The notes beneath the pieces are model-generated. The model made no database searches, was not told the origin of the DNA, and worked only from the letters and a program-made list of their open reading frames with translations. This document shows, in pieces, positions 45,600 to 53,597 of a stretch of DNA of 64,000 bases. The stretch comes from Dawidia soli (GTDB lineage Bacteria; Bacteroidota; Bacteroidia; Cytophagales; Cyclobacteriaceae): the NCBI RefSeq assembly GCF_018598185.1, contig NZ_JAHESC010000012.1, positions 62,001-126,000 of the forward strand, given 5' to 3'. Numbering within the stretch: position 1 is the first letter of the stretch; every line of letters starts with the position of its first letter. A program made the translations under genes and the position numbers.

Positions 45600-46646
45600 A
45601 TGAAGTACAATCAGGTTACCATTAAGGACATTGCCCGCGAGCTGGGCATATCTCCTTCGACCGTTTCCCGAGCGTTGAAAGACCATCCGGACATTAGTCC
45701 GGAAACGAAGAAAGCTGTCAACGAGCTGGCCGAGAAACTGAATTATCAACCCAACATAGTCGCGCTAAGCCTGCGTCAAAGCAAGACCAATACGATCGGG
45801 GTGATCATCCCGGAAATTGTTCACTTTTTCTTCTCGACCGTGATCAGCGGTATAGAAGATGTGGCCTACAGCGCCGGGTACAACGTCATTATCACACAGT
45901 CGAACGAATCCCTGCAACGCGAGAAGACCGACATCAAGGCGTTGTTCAACAGCCGTGTGGACGGCATGCTGATCTCCCTGTCGCGCGAAACAAACAGCTT
46001 TGAACACATCGACGCCACGATGGCGAAAGGTGTTCCGATGGTGTTCTTTGACCGCGTATATGACTCGGCAAACTCCAGCAAAGTGATCGTAGACGACCTG
46101 AGCGGCGCGAAAGATGCTACCCAGCACCTGATCGACCAGGGTTGTAAGCGCATTGCCCACCTGGAAGGCCCGCCGAACCTCGATATCACCAAACAGCGTT
46201 TGGAAGGTTTCCGCGAGGCGTTAAAAGAAAACAACCTGCCGGTGTACGACGACTTGATCGTCAGCTGCCCGCAAGGCACGATCGAAGAAGGCAAGGCTGC
46301 GGCAGAAAAACTGCTGAAGATGGCCAATCCGCCGGATGCGATCTTCTCAACAAACGACCCCGCCGCGATGGGTGCCATGCAGGCTATCAAAGAGGCCGGT
46401 CTGAAAATACCACAAGATATTGCCGTGGTAGGTTTCAGCAACTGGTTCTTCAGCTCGCTGATGGATCCGCCGCTGACGTCGGTTGATCAGCCCGGTTTTG
46501 AAATGGGTCAGGAAGCAGCCAAGCTGCTGATCCGTCAGATCGAGGTGAAGTCGAAGGAACATATCGATCCGACGCCCGAGACGAAGCTGCTCAAGACCCG
46601 CCTGGTCGTGCGCGACTCTTCGTTGAAGTCAGGGAAGAAAAAATAA
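45600..46646 (+). CDS. LacI-family transcriptional regulator
   Basis: Protein of 348 residues with an N-terminal LacI HTH and hinge helix (VTIKDIARELGISPSTVSRALKDHPDISPETKKAV). A periplasmic-binding-protein-like effector domain follows ('IGVIIPEIVHFFFSTVISGIEDVAY', 'IDQGCKRIAHLEGPP', 'PDAIFSTNDPAAMGAMQAIKEAG', 'DPPLTSVDQPGFEMGQEAAKLLI'). It should bind a sugar or sugar derivative and repress or activate local transport and hydrolase genes. The downstream GH31 and SLC45-like genes point to an alpha-glucoside such as maltose as effector, by inference. It is followed by a strong terminator, so it is transcribed separately from GH31. Confidence 0.93.
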   Translation: MKYNQVTIKDIARELGISPSTVSRALKDHPDISPETKKAVNELAEKLNYQPNIVALSLRQSKTNTIGVIIPEIVHFFFSTVISGIEDVAYSAGYNVIITQSNESLQREKTDIKALFNSRVDGMLISLSRETNSFEHIDATMAKGVPMVFFDRVYDSANSSKVIVDDLSGAKDATQHLIDQGCKRIAHLEGPPNLDITKQRLEGFREALKENNLPVYDDLIVSCPQGTIEEGKAAAEKLLKMANPPDAIFSTNDPAAMGAMQAIKEAGLKIPQDIAVVGFSNWFFSSLMDPPLTSVDQPGFEMGQEAAKLLIRQIEVKSKEHIDPTPETKLLKTRLVVRDSSLKSGKKK

Positions 46647-46675
46647 GTCTTTTGAGTTTTTGAAGTTTAGGAAAG

Positions 46676-46700
46676 GCCGCCTGAAAGGGCGGCTTTTTTT
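46676..46700 (+). terminator. Terminator after the LacI-family gene
   Basis: GCCGCC / GGCGGC stem (46676-46681 with 46688-46693) followed by seven T residues. Confidence 0.9.
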
Positions 46701-46759
46701 ATTATCTTCCGTGTGTCTGCCTGGGATCAGGCATAGTAGTCGCAGTCTTCGACCACACT

Positions 46760-46841
46760 TAAAGCATAGTTAAAGCATACTTAAAGCAGCCGCCTCTATC
46801 GTGCCTTAACTGTGCTTTAAGTATGCTTTAACTATGCTTTA
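46760..46841. repeat. Perfect 29-bp inverted repeat built from 11-bp TTAAAGCATA units
   Basis: The left arm 46760-46788 and right arm 46813-46841 are exact reverse complements with a 24-base loop. Each arm is itself nearly three tandem copies of an 11-base unit (TTAAAGCATAG / TTAAAGCATAC / TTAAAGCA). It lies between a LacI-type regulator and its presumed target, GH31, so either an operator array or a cruciform/RNA hairpin is possible. Confidence 0.85.
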
Positions 46842-47096
46842 TCCATGCCGTATACGTGGCTTTGACTGGGCTTTAGCCCGCTGTCCCGGACGGTTGCTGT
46901 CGACGTGAATCGGTGATCCCGGCGCGGTGTTACGCGAAACGCCGGCGTGCCACCGTGCCAGCTTCTGAGGGTTTCAGCCGGTTGCGAGGTGATCGCTCAC
47001 TAGTTACCGCAATCGATTTCTGTTTTTTAGTCTGGTTGTGCCGTAGGTTTGTTGGTGTGAATTAATTTTACTTGACACGGTAAACGCCACGATCAC

Positions 47097-49505
47097 ATGA
47101 CCCTTAAGATGAAACGTACGCTCAATCAGAGCCTGGGAGATATTACTTCCTGGCAGCGTGAAGCTGCCGGTGTGCAGGGAGAAACCAGCTATGGTAAGTT
47201 CCGTGTACAATGCTACAACGACCACATCGCACGTATCAGCGTGACACGCGACGAAGCCTTTGAAGATTTTTCGTATGCCGTCGTCGCTTCGCCGCTGGGT
47301 GCTCCTACCCTGACGGAACTATCGGGATTTCTGGAATTGCGCACAAACGCCTTCGTGCTCAAGATCAGTACCGCGCCGGTGCGTTTTAGCTTTTACACCC
47401 TGCAAGGCCAGCCCATCAATGAAGACGATGCTGCGTTTGGCACGAGCTGGAACGGCGAGCAGGTGACGACGTACAAGAAGATGCAAGCGGGGGAACGCTT
47501 CATCGGCCTGGGCGAAAAGACAGGGCCGCTCGATCGTAAAGGACAAGGGTATCAAAACTGGGCGACGGATAGTTTTGCCTATTCTCCCGGCCAGGACCCG
47601 CTGTATTGCTCCATTCCCTTCTACATCGGCGTACACAACGGGGTGGCCTATGGGATCTTCTTCGATAACAGCTTCAAATCGTTCTTCAACTTCGGGGCGT
47701 CGAACAATCGCTTTGCCAGCTTTTATGCCGACGCGGGCGAGATGAATTATTACTTCATCCACGGCAGCTCGGTTGCGGAGATCATTCGGCACTATACACA
47801 CCTGACGGGCCGCATGGAGCTGCCGCCGCTGTGGAGCATCGGCTATCAGCAATGCCGTTACAGTTATTACCCGGACAAGGAAGTGTTGAACCTGGCACGC
47901 ACGTTTCGCGAGAAGGACATTCCGGCCGATACGATCGTGTTCGACATTCACTACATGGACCAGTATAAGATCTTTACCTGGAACAACCGCGACTTTGCCG
48001 ACCCTGAGATCCTGCTGACGCAACTGCGCGACATGGGCTTCCACGTGGTCGTGATGTGCGACCCGGGCATCAAGGTCGAAGAAGGGTACGCTACGTATGA
48101 CGCGGGCATGCGTGAGAACATCTTTATTCAGTATCCCGATGGCACGCCCTACACGGGGCAGGTATGGCCGGGGTGGTGCCACTTTCCCGACTTTTCCAAC
48201 CCGCGGGCGCGCGCCTGGTGGCAGGAGCAATTCAAGGAATATGTGGCCCTCGGCGTCGACGGCTTCTGGAACGACATGAACGAGATCGCCACGTGGGGCC
48301 AGATGCTGCCCGAGCTCATGACGATGGACTTTGAGGGCCAGCAGGCCACCATGCGCCGCGGCCGGAACCTCTACGGGCTGCTCATGGCCCGCAGTACGTA
48401 CGAAGGGACCAGGGCGCTGCTGGGCGGGCGGCGACCGTTCAACCTGACACGCTCGGGCTATGCGGGTGTGCAGCGCTATGCCGCGGTATGGACGGGCGAC
48501 AACGTGGCCTACGACGAGCACATGCTGCTGGGCGTGCGCCTGGTGAACAGCATGGGCCTGTCGGGCATTGCCTTTGCGGGATACGATGTGGGCGGCTTTG
48601 TGGGCGATGCCAACTCCAAGCTGTTTGCCCGCTGGGTGTCGATCGGTACGTTCTCGCCGTTCTTCCGCGGGCACTCGATGATCAACAGTCGCGACTCCGA
48701 GCCGTGGGCGTATGGCGAAGAGGTGGAGCAGATCTCGCGCAACTACATCAAGCTGCGGTACCAGCTCCTGCCCTATCTCTACTCGCTCTTCCACGAAGCC
48801 AGCGAAACGGGCATGCCCGTGCAGCGGTCGCTGGCGATCGACTATACACACGACTGGAAAGTATACGACGGCCAGTATCACAATCAATACCTGCTCGGCC
48901 CGTCGTTGCTGGTGGCTCCGGCCGAAAGCACGAAAGAGTTCATCAAGGTATATTTGCCGGAGGGCGACTGGTACACGCTGTATACCGGTCACAAACACGC
49001 CGGCCACGCCGAGGTCATTACCGAATGCCCCGTGCATCGCCTGCCGGTATTCGTCAAGGCGGGAGCGCTGATTCCCCTAAAGCCGGCGGCGCCCAATACA
49101 CAGACCGTCAGCGAGCTGCTGACGCTGCATGTGTATACGGGCAAACATGATTCGACGTTTGTCTATTATGAGGACGACGGGGCGACGTTCGATTATCAAG
49201 CGGGGATTTATGCCAAGCGTCAACTGGCCTACTACGCGGCGGAGCGCAAGCTGGTGCTGGGCACCACGGAGGGCACATACGTTTCGCCGGTGAAGAAGCT
49301 CAAGATCGTGTGGCACGGGCTGGACGAGCATCCCACCGAGGCCCTGGTACAAGGCGAGCCCATCGTGATCCATCCGGATGTGAGCCAGTTCCTGGGCGCG
49401 CTGGAGAAGTTCGATCCGTTCTTTGATCCCGAGCCGGCACCCCAGGAGGCCGTCTATAGCGCGGAGATGGCGTATCCCGCCGGGGAGATCGTGATCCGGT
49501 GGTAA
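47097..49505 (+). CDS. Glycoside hydrolase family 31 (alpha-glucosidase type)
   Basis: Protein of 802 residues. An N-terminal beta-sandwich with 'GLGEKTGPLDRKGQ' leads to a TIM barrel ('PPLWSIGYQQCRYSYYPDKEV', 'PADTIVFDIHYMD'). The nucleophile Asp is at about 393 in 'FWNDMNE' and the acid/base Asp at about 468 in 'WTGDN'. C-terminal beta-sandwiches carry 'PVFVKAGALIPL'. No signal peptide is evident, which suggests a cytoplasmic enzyme acting on imported disaccharides or oligosaccharides. It is followed 34 bases later by a sugar symporter, so an alpha-glucoside uptake-and-hydrolysis pair is likely. Xylosidase activity also occurs in GH31 and is not excluded. Alternative start: ATG at 47109. 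Confidence 0.92.
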   Translation: MTLKMKRTLNQSLGDITSWQREAAGVQGETSYGKFRVQCYNDHIARISVTRDEAFEDFSYAVVASPLGAPTLTELSGFLELRTNAFVLKISTAPVRFSFYTLQGQPINEDDAAFGTSWNGEQVTTYKKMQAGERFIGLGEKTGPLDRKGQGYQNWATDSFAYSPGQDPLYCSIPFYIGVHNGVAYGIFFDNSFKSFFNFGASNNRFASFYADAGEMNYYFIHGSSVAEIIRHYTHLTGRMELPPLWSIGYQQCRYSYYPDKEVLNLARTFREKDIPADTIVFDIHYMDQYKIFTWNNRDFADPEILLTQLRDMGFHVVVMCDPGIKVEEGYATYDAGMRENIFIQYPDGTPYTGQVWPGWCHFPDFSNPRARAWWQEQFKEYVALGVDGFWNDMNEIATWGQMLPELMTMDFEGQQATMRRGRNLYGLLMARSTYEGTRALLGGRRPFNLTRSGYAGVQRYAAVWTGDNVAYDEHMLLGVRLVNSMGLSGIAFAGYDVGGFVGDANSKLFARWVSIGTFSPFFRGHSMINSRDSEPWAYGEEVEQISRNYIKLRYQLLPYLYSLFHEASETGMPVQRSLAIDYTHDWKVYDGQYHNQYLLGPSLLVAPAESTKEFIKVYLPEGDWYTLYTGHKHAGHAEVITECPVHRLPVFVKAGALIPLKPAAPNTQTVSELLTLHVYTGKHDSTFVYYEDDGATFDYQAGIYAKRQLAYYAAERKLVLGTTEGTYVSPVKKLKIVWHGLDEHPTEALVQGEPIVIHPDVSQFLGALEKFDPFFDPEPAPQEAVYSAEMAYPAGEIVIRW

Positions 49506-49539
49506 AAATCCGTATATTCAATCGTTTGAACCTGACCTG

Positions 49540-50883
49540 ATGCAACCTACCGCCGTCCTTTCCAAGCCCCGTTTGTCGTTCTGGCAAATCTGGAACATGA
49601 GCTTTGGCTTTTTTGGTATCCAGTTCGGCTTTGCCTTGCAGAACGGCAATGCCTCGCGCATACTCGGCATCTTCGGGGCCGACGTGGAGCATCTGTCGTG
49701 GTTCTGGCTGGCGGCGCCGCTGACGGGCATGATCGTGCAGCCCATCATCGGCTATTACTCCGACCGTACCTGGACACGGCTCGGGCGGCGGCGCCCGTAC
49801 TTCCTGGGTGGCGCACTGGCCGCCTCCCTGGCCATGTTGTTCATGCCGAACGCCAACGTGCTGGTACATGCGTTGCCCACGTTATATGCCGCAGCCGGCA
49901 TTCTGATGATCATGGACGCTTCCTTCAACGTTGCCATGGAGCCGTTCCGCGCGCTGGTGGCCGACCTGCTGCCTTCCGACCAACGTACGCTGGGCTTTTC
50001 TATTCAGACATTTCTGATCGGCCTGGGCGCTGTACTAGGCTCGTTCCTCCCTTCTATCCTTGCTTCCTTCTTTGGGCTCGACGAAGCGTTGCCGAAAGGC
50101 GAAGTGCCCTTTTATCTTTCTCTCTCTTTCTATATCGGTGGCGCGGTGTTTCTGCTCGCCATTTTATGGACGGTGCTCACGACGCAGGAGTCACCCTACC
50201 AGCATCAGGAAGCAACGGAGGGGCAAGGGCACGGGCTGCGCCAGATTGCGGCTGACTTTGCCGCCATGCCCCGCACGATGCGGCAACTGGGCCTGGTACA
50301 GTTCTTCTCCTGGTTCGCGCTGTTCTCGATGTGGGTGTTCAGTACGCCCGCCATTGCGACACACGTGTATGGGTTGGCTGCCAGCGACACATCATCGGTG
50401 GAGTACCAGCGTGCCGGCAACTGGGTCAGCTCGTTGTTTGGTGTTTACAATGCTGTGTCGGCGGTGTATGCGTTGCTCCTGCCCTACCTGGCGTTGAAGC
50501 TGGGCCGCCGGGCCACGCATTCGTTCTCGCTGACGGCCGGCGGCCTGGGGCTTATTTCCATCTATTTCATTCACGATCCTGCATGGCTGGTATTATCGAT
50601 GGTGGGCGTCGGCATGGCGTGGGCCAGCATCCTGGCGATGCCCTATGCCATCCTGGGTGGCGCGCTACCGGCCCATAAGATGGGGCTTTACATGGGGATC
50701 TTCAATTTCTTCATTACCCTGCCGCAAATCGTAAACGGCATTATCGGCGGCCCCGTAGTGAAATACCTGTACGGTTCGCAGGCCATCTATGCGCTGGTCA
50801 CTGCGGGTGTCTGTCTGCTGCTGGGGGCCGTCAGCGCGCGGTTTATTGATGACTCCGACGACCATACGCAGCGGGCTGTATAA
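49540..50883 (+). CDS. MFS sugar symporter (SLC45/GPH-like)
   Basis: Protein of 447 residues with about twelve hydrophobic segments. The loop after TM2 contains 'GYYSDRTWTRLGRRRPYF', matching the RxGRRRP signature of sucrose/maltose-type SLC45/SUT proton symporters. Other family features are 'GFFGIQFGFALQNGNASRIL' in TM1 and 'SMVGVGMAWASILAMPYAILGGALP' in a late segment. It is predicted to import a disaccharide such as maltose across the inner membrane. Its position immediately after GH31 supports alpha-glucosides as substrate. The exact sugar cannot be assigned from the sequence. Confidence 0.88.
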   Translation: MQPTAVLSKPRLSFWQIWNMSFGFFGIQFGFALQNGNASRILGIFGADVEHLSWFWLAAPLTGMIVQPIIGYYSDRTWTRLGRRRPYFLGGALAASLAMLFMPNANVLVHALPTLYAAAGILMIMDASFNVAMEPFRALVADLLPSDQRTLGFSIQTFLIGLGAVLGSFLPSILASFFGLDEALPKGEVPFYLSLSFYIGGAVFLLAILWTVLTTQESPYQHQEATEGQGHGLRQIAADFAAMPRTMRQLGLVQFFSWFALFSMWVFSTPAIATHVYGLAASDTSSVEYQRAGNWVSSLFGVYNAVSAVYALLLPYLALKLGRRATHSFSLTAGGLGLISIYFIHDPAWLVLSMVGVGMAWASILAMPYAILGGALPAHKMGLYMGIFNFFITLPQIVNGIIGGPVVKYLYGSQAIYALVTAGVCLLLGAVSARFIDDSDDHTQRAV

Positions 50884-51029
50884 AAGGCGGGCCGATACGT
50901 TCGGCATGCAGCCTGTCTTGGGCAGCCACCCCGCCAAAGCGATCTAAAAGGTGTTTTTCCGGGTCAAAAATTACATCGCCGTACCGGACAGGTGTCACAT
51001 TGCTGTTTACTTTTTCGTGCCCGGCTGAT

Positions 51030-51037
51030 TAACTTTG
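51030..51037 (+). promoter_or_regulatory. Bacteroidota -7 promoter element (TAACTTTG)
   Basis: TAACTTTG matches the TAnnTTTG consensus exactly and lies 42 bases before the ATG of the following lipoprotein gene, with a T-rich stretch (51005-51016) at about the -33 distance. Confidence 0.5.
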
Positions 51038-51079
51038 GTCTATTATTTGACTGACCTCTCTTATACACCTACCATATCT

Positions 51080-52231
51080 ATGCAAACCGGACGTTTACGT
51101 TTCACACCTCTTTTTCTCCTTATCGCCCTTGTTTATTTTTCCTGCGGCTCGGCCAAGAAGGCGTACGAGCGCGGTGATTATTACGGCGCCGTCATGAAGG
51201 CCGTGAACAAGCTGCGCAGCAATCCTGATCACTCCAAATCGCTGGACGCGCTCAAGAACGCGTATCCGCTGGCGGTCGAGTATTTCCAGACCCAGGCCCA
51301 GAACGAGATCGCCTCGAACGCTGCCTTTAAGTGGAAGAACTCCATTCAGTATTACAACTCCATCAACCAGATGTACGACGCCATCCGTGCGTGCCCGGGT
51401 TGTATGAAGGCTGTCAAGAACCCGATAAACGTTTATGCCGAGATCGGTCCGCTGAAAGAGAAGGCGGCCGAAGAAAGTTACAACGCGGGCATAGACGCCC
51501 TGATGAAAGGCAACCGGAACGAGGCCAAGAAAGCCTACTACAGCTTTGCCGACGCCCAGAGCTTTGTGCCGGGCTATAAGGACGTGATCGAATACCTGGA
51601 CAAAGCGAAGGAGGAAGCTACGCTGATCGTGGTGCTGGAGCAGATCCCCGTGCCGGCGCGTTACAACCTGAGCGGTGGTTTCTTCCAGGATAAGATCGAA
51701 GAATTTGTCCGCACCAACTATACGGAACAGACCTTTATCCGTTTCTATACACCCGAGGAGATGAAGACGATCCGCCTGAAGCGCATCGACCAGATCATGC
51801 GTGTGCAGTTCGATGATTTTTCGGTGGGCAATTCAAACATGAAAGAGAAGGAAGAGACCTTCACAAAAGACAGCGTGAAGGTGGGCGAAGCCAAGGTCGC
51901 CGGCAAGACCGTGCCGGTATACAACACGGTTAAAGCCAAATACACCACCTACCGCAAGGAGATCGTTTCCTCGGGGCTGCTCAGCATGGTGGTGATGGAC
52001 GGTAAGACCAACGGCGTACTGGCGCACCAGAAGTTCAACGGTCAGTATGTGTGGGTAAGCCAGTGGGCCCGCTTTAACGGCGATGACCGCGCGCTGACCA
52101 GCCAGCAGATCGCCCTAACCAAACAACGTGAGCAACAGCCGCCGGTGGCCCAGGACCTGTTCCTGGAGTTCACCAAGCCGATCTATAACCAGCTGATCCC
52201 GGCCATCAAGGGATTCTATCAGAACTACTAA
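51080..52231 (+). CDS. Lipoprotein of unknown function with TPR-like N-terminal half
   Basis: Protein of 383 residues with a lipobox ending at Cys22 (ALVYFSCGSAKKAYERGDYYGAVMKA). The first ~200 residues are helical with TPR-like spacing ('YNAGIDALMKGNRNEAKKAYYSFADAQSFVPGYKD'). The second half is beta-rich ('TFIRFYTPEEMKTIRLKRIDQIMRVQFDDFSVG', 'YTTYRKEIVSSGLLSMVVMDGKTNG'). I do not recognise a named family. I chose the ATG at 51080 because it is followed directly by the signal peptide and preceded by a good promoter element. It stands alone, 196 bases after the MFS gene and 91 before msrA. An envelope-maintenance role is possible but not shown. Confidence 0.8.
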   Translation: MQTGRLRFTPLFLLIALVYFSCGSAKKAYERGDYYGAVMKAVNKLRSNPDHSKSLDALKNAYPLAVEYFQTQAQNEIASNAAFKWKNSIQYYNSINQMYDAIRACPGCMKAVKNPINVYAEIGPLKEKAAEESYNAGIDALMKGNRNEAKKAYYSFADAQSFVPGYKDVIEYLDKAKEEATLIVVLEQIPVPARYNLSGGFFQDKIEEFVRTNYTEQTFIRFYTPEEMKTIRLKRIDQIMRVQFDDFSVGNSNMKEKEETFTKDSVKVGEAKVAGKTVPVYNTVKAKYTTYRKEIVSSGLLSMVVMDGKTNGVLAHQKFNGQYVWVSQWARFNGDDRALTSQQIALTKQREQQPPVAQDLFLEFTKPIYNQLIPAIKGFYQNY

Positions 52232-52254
52232 CGCCGTTCCTGGCGTATACGGTC

Positions 52255-52297
52255 TTTGCCCGGGTTCCCTTTTTCTGAAAACGGGGATCCGGGCAAA
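52255..52297 (+). terminator. Terminator-like hairpin after the unknown lipoprotein gene
   Basis: TTTGCCCGG / CCGGGCAAA arms (52255-52263 with 52289-52297), partly extended inward, followed by CCATTTTTA. Confidence 0.6.
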
Positions 52298-52322
52298 CCA
52301 TTTTTACCGTATTTAGGTTTTT

Positions 52323-52988
52323 ATGACTAAACACGGACTCCTTATGAAATTCGGATTATGGGCAACGATCCTGGCACTGCTGGTCGCCGGGAGCTCGTGC
52401 GGACAAAAGCAAAAACAAGCGACAACGATGACAAACAAACCTGTAAAAGAGGGCCTGGCGGTAGCAACCTTCGGGTCCGGTTGTTTCTGGTGTACAGAAG
52501 CTGTCTTTCAAAACCTGGAAGGTGTCGAACGGGTAGAGTCGGGCTACTCCGGCGGTAAGGTAAAGAACCCTACTTACAAAGAAGTGTGCAGCGGACTCAC
52601 CGGCCATGCCGAAGTGATCCAAGTGTACTACGACCCGGCAAAGGTCGGCTATGACGAGCTGCTGGAAGTGTTCTGGAAGACGCATGACCCCACGACGCTG
52701 AACCGTCAGGGTGCCGACGTGGGCACACAGTACCGTTCGGCGATCTTTTATCACAACGATGAGCAGAAGCAGCTGGCGGAGAAGTATAAACAAGAGCTGG
52801 ATAAATCCGGTGCGTTCGATGCGCCGATCGTCACCGAGATTGCACCGTTCGAAGTATTCTATAAAGCGGAAGACTACCATCAGAACTATTACAACCTGAA
52901 CGGCAGCGCACCCTACTGCTCGTTCGTTATCCAGCCCAAGGTGGAGAAGTTCAAGAAGGTGTTTAAAGACAAGCTGAAAAAATCTTAA
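52323..52988 (+). CDS. msrA: Peptide-methionine (S)-S-oxide reductase, lipoprotein form
   Basis: Protein of 221 residues. The catalytic motif is GSGCFWCTE (Cys54 nucleophile), with 'GYSGG', 'YKEVCSGLTGHAEVIQVYYDP' and 'DPTTLNRQGADVGTQYRSAIFY', all typical of MsrA. It reduces methionine-S-sulfoxide in proteins. Unusually for a textbook MsrA it carries a lipobox (LLVAGSSC, Cys26), so it probably repairs envelope proteins in the periplasm and would need an electron donor there. No DsbD- or thioredoxin-like gene is adjacent. ATG at 52344 is an alternative start with the same lipobox. Confidence 0.92.
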   Translation: MTKHGLLMKFGLWATILALLVAGSSCGQKQKQATTMTNKPVKEGLAVATFGSGCFWCTEAVFQNLEGVERVESGYSGGKVKNPTYKEVCSGLTGHAEVIQVYYDPAKVGYDELLEVFWKTHDPTTLNRQGADVGTQYRSAIFYHNDEQKQLAEKYKQELDKSGAFDAPIVTEIAPFEVFYKAEDYHQNYYNLNGSAPYCSFVIQPKVEKFKKVFKDKLKKS

Positions 52989-53081
52989 CTTTTTTTAAAC
53001 CTGATGAAACCTCGCACTACGGTCTCCGTTAGTATACAGTGAGTAGAGTAATTCTTCTCATAGGTTTAGGTTTAGGTAAAC

Positions 53082-53110
53082 AAAAGAGCCCAGAGACGCT
53101 GGGCTCTTTT
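53082..53110. terminator. Bidirectional terminator downstream of msrA
   Basis: Twelve-base perfect stem AAAAGAGCCCAG / CTGGGCTCTTTT (53082-53093 with 53099-53110) with A and T flanks. Confidence 0.85.
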
Positions 53111-53534
53111 GCATTTATATAGTTTCCCATTCTTCGGTTATATATCATCTCTATATTCCATCTATTGGGCCTTTCGAACACTTTACCGAAGAATGTACTG
53201 AATCGTCTACATTCCACAATACGTGTATGCACACCTCCGGCGGCATGCCTGGGCATGATTTTCGGTACCCTATAATTTACACGGGTGCGTGCATCGTGTG
53301 TTCATGTGTATACCGGACTTCACCGGCATCGTTGCCGCTGCGTGGCAAACGTAGGGGCTATGCTTTTTCTGGACGGCGGAATGAGGTTCGCCTCTTCTGA
53401 GGGTCGTTCGTCTGCCGTATATTGATCTTATCCGGAAGATCTCTGTATGCTATCTTTCTTATGCAAACGGTTTGCTGCGCTGATCCCGACTCCTGGTTGG
53501 ATCTTGCGACAAACACGATACCGTTCTAAAAGCA

Positions 53535-53568
53535 GAAGCCCGAAGCTCTTGGTAGAACTCCGGGCTTC
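53535..53568 (-). terminator. Terminator of the HAMP-GAF-PAS sensor gene
   Basis: GAAGCCCG / CGGGCTTC arms (53535-53542 with 53561-53568); on the minus strand the stem is followed by TGCTTTTAGAA. Confidence 0.65.
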
Positions 53569-53597
53569 CGTATCCTGACGATTGTCAGCGGTATGTC

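Larger units (their letters stand above)
46647..47096. other. Regulatory gap between LacI and GH31 genes
   Basis: 450 bases holding the LacI-gene terminator (46676-46700), the long inverted repeat 46760-46841 and a GGGCTTTAGCCC mini-palindrome near 46870. No gene was seen. Confidence 0.6.
52989..53597. other. Gap between msrA and the sensor gene (609 bases)
   Basis: Holds two terminators (53082-53110 and 53535-53568). Between them lie about 420 bases with no supported gene; short frames there look non-coding. No RNA gene recognised. Confidence 0.55.

Noticed and set aside
46760-46841. Repeats as a small CRISPR array
   Set aside because: The units are 11 bases, contiguous, and arranged as mirror-image arms without spacers; no cas genes are near.
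47319-49037. 572-codon minus-strand frame opposite GH31
   Set aside because: It lies wholly inside a clear GH31 gene with both catalytic motifs; its translation shows no domain pattern.
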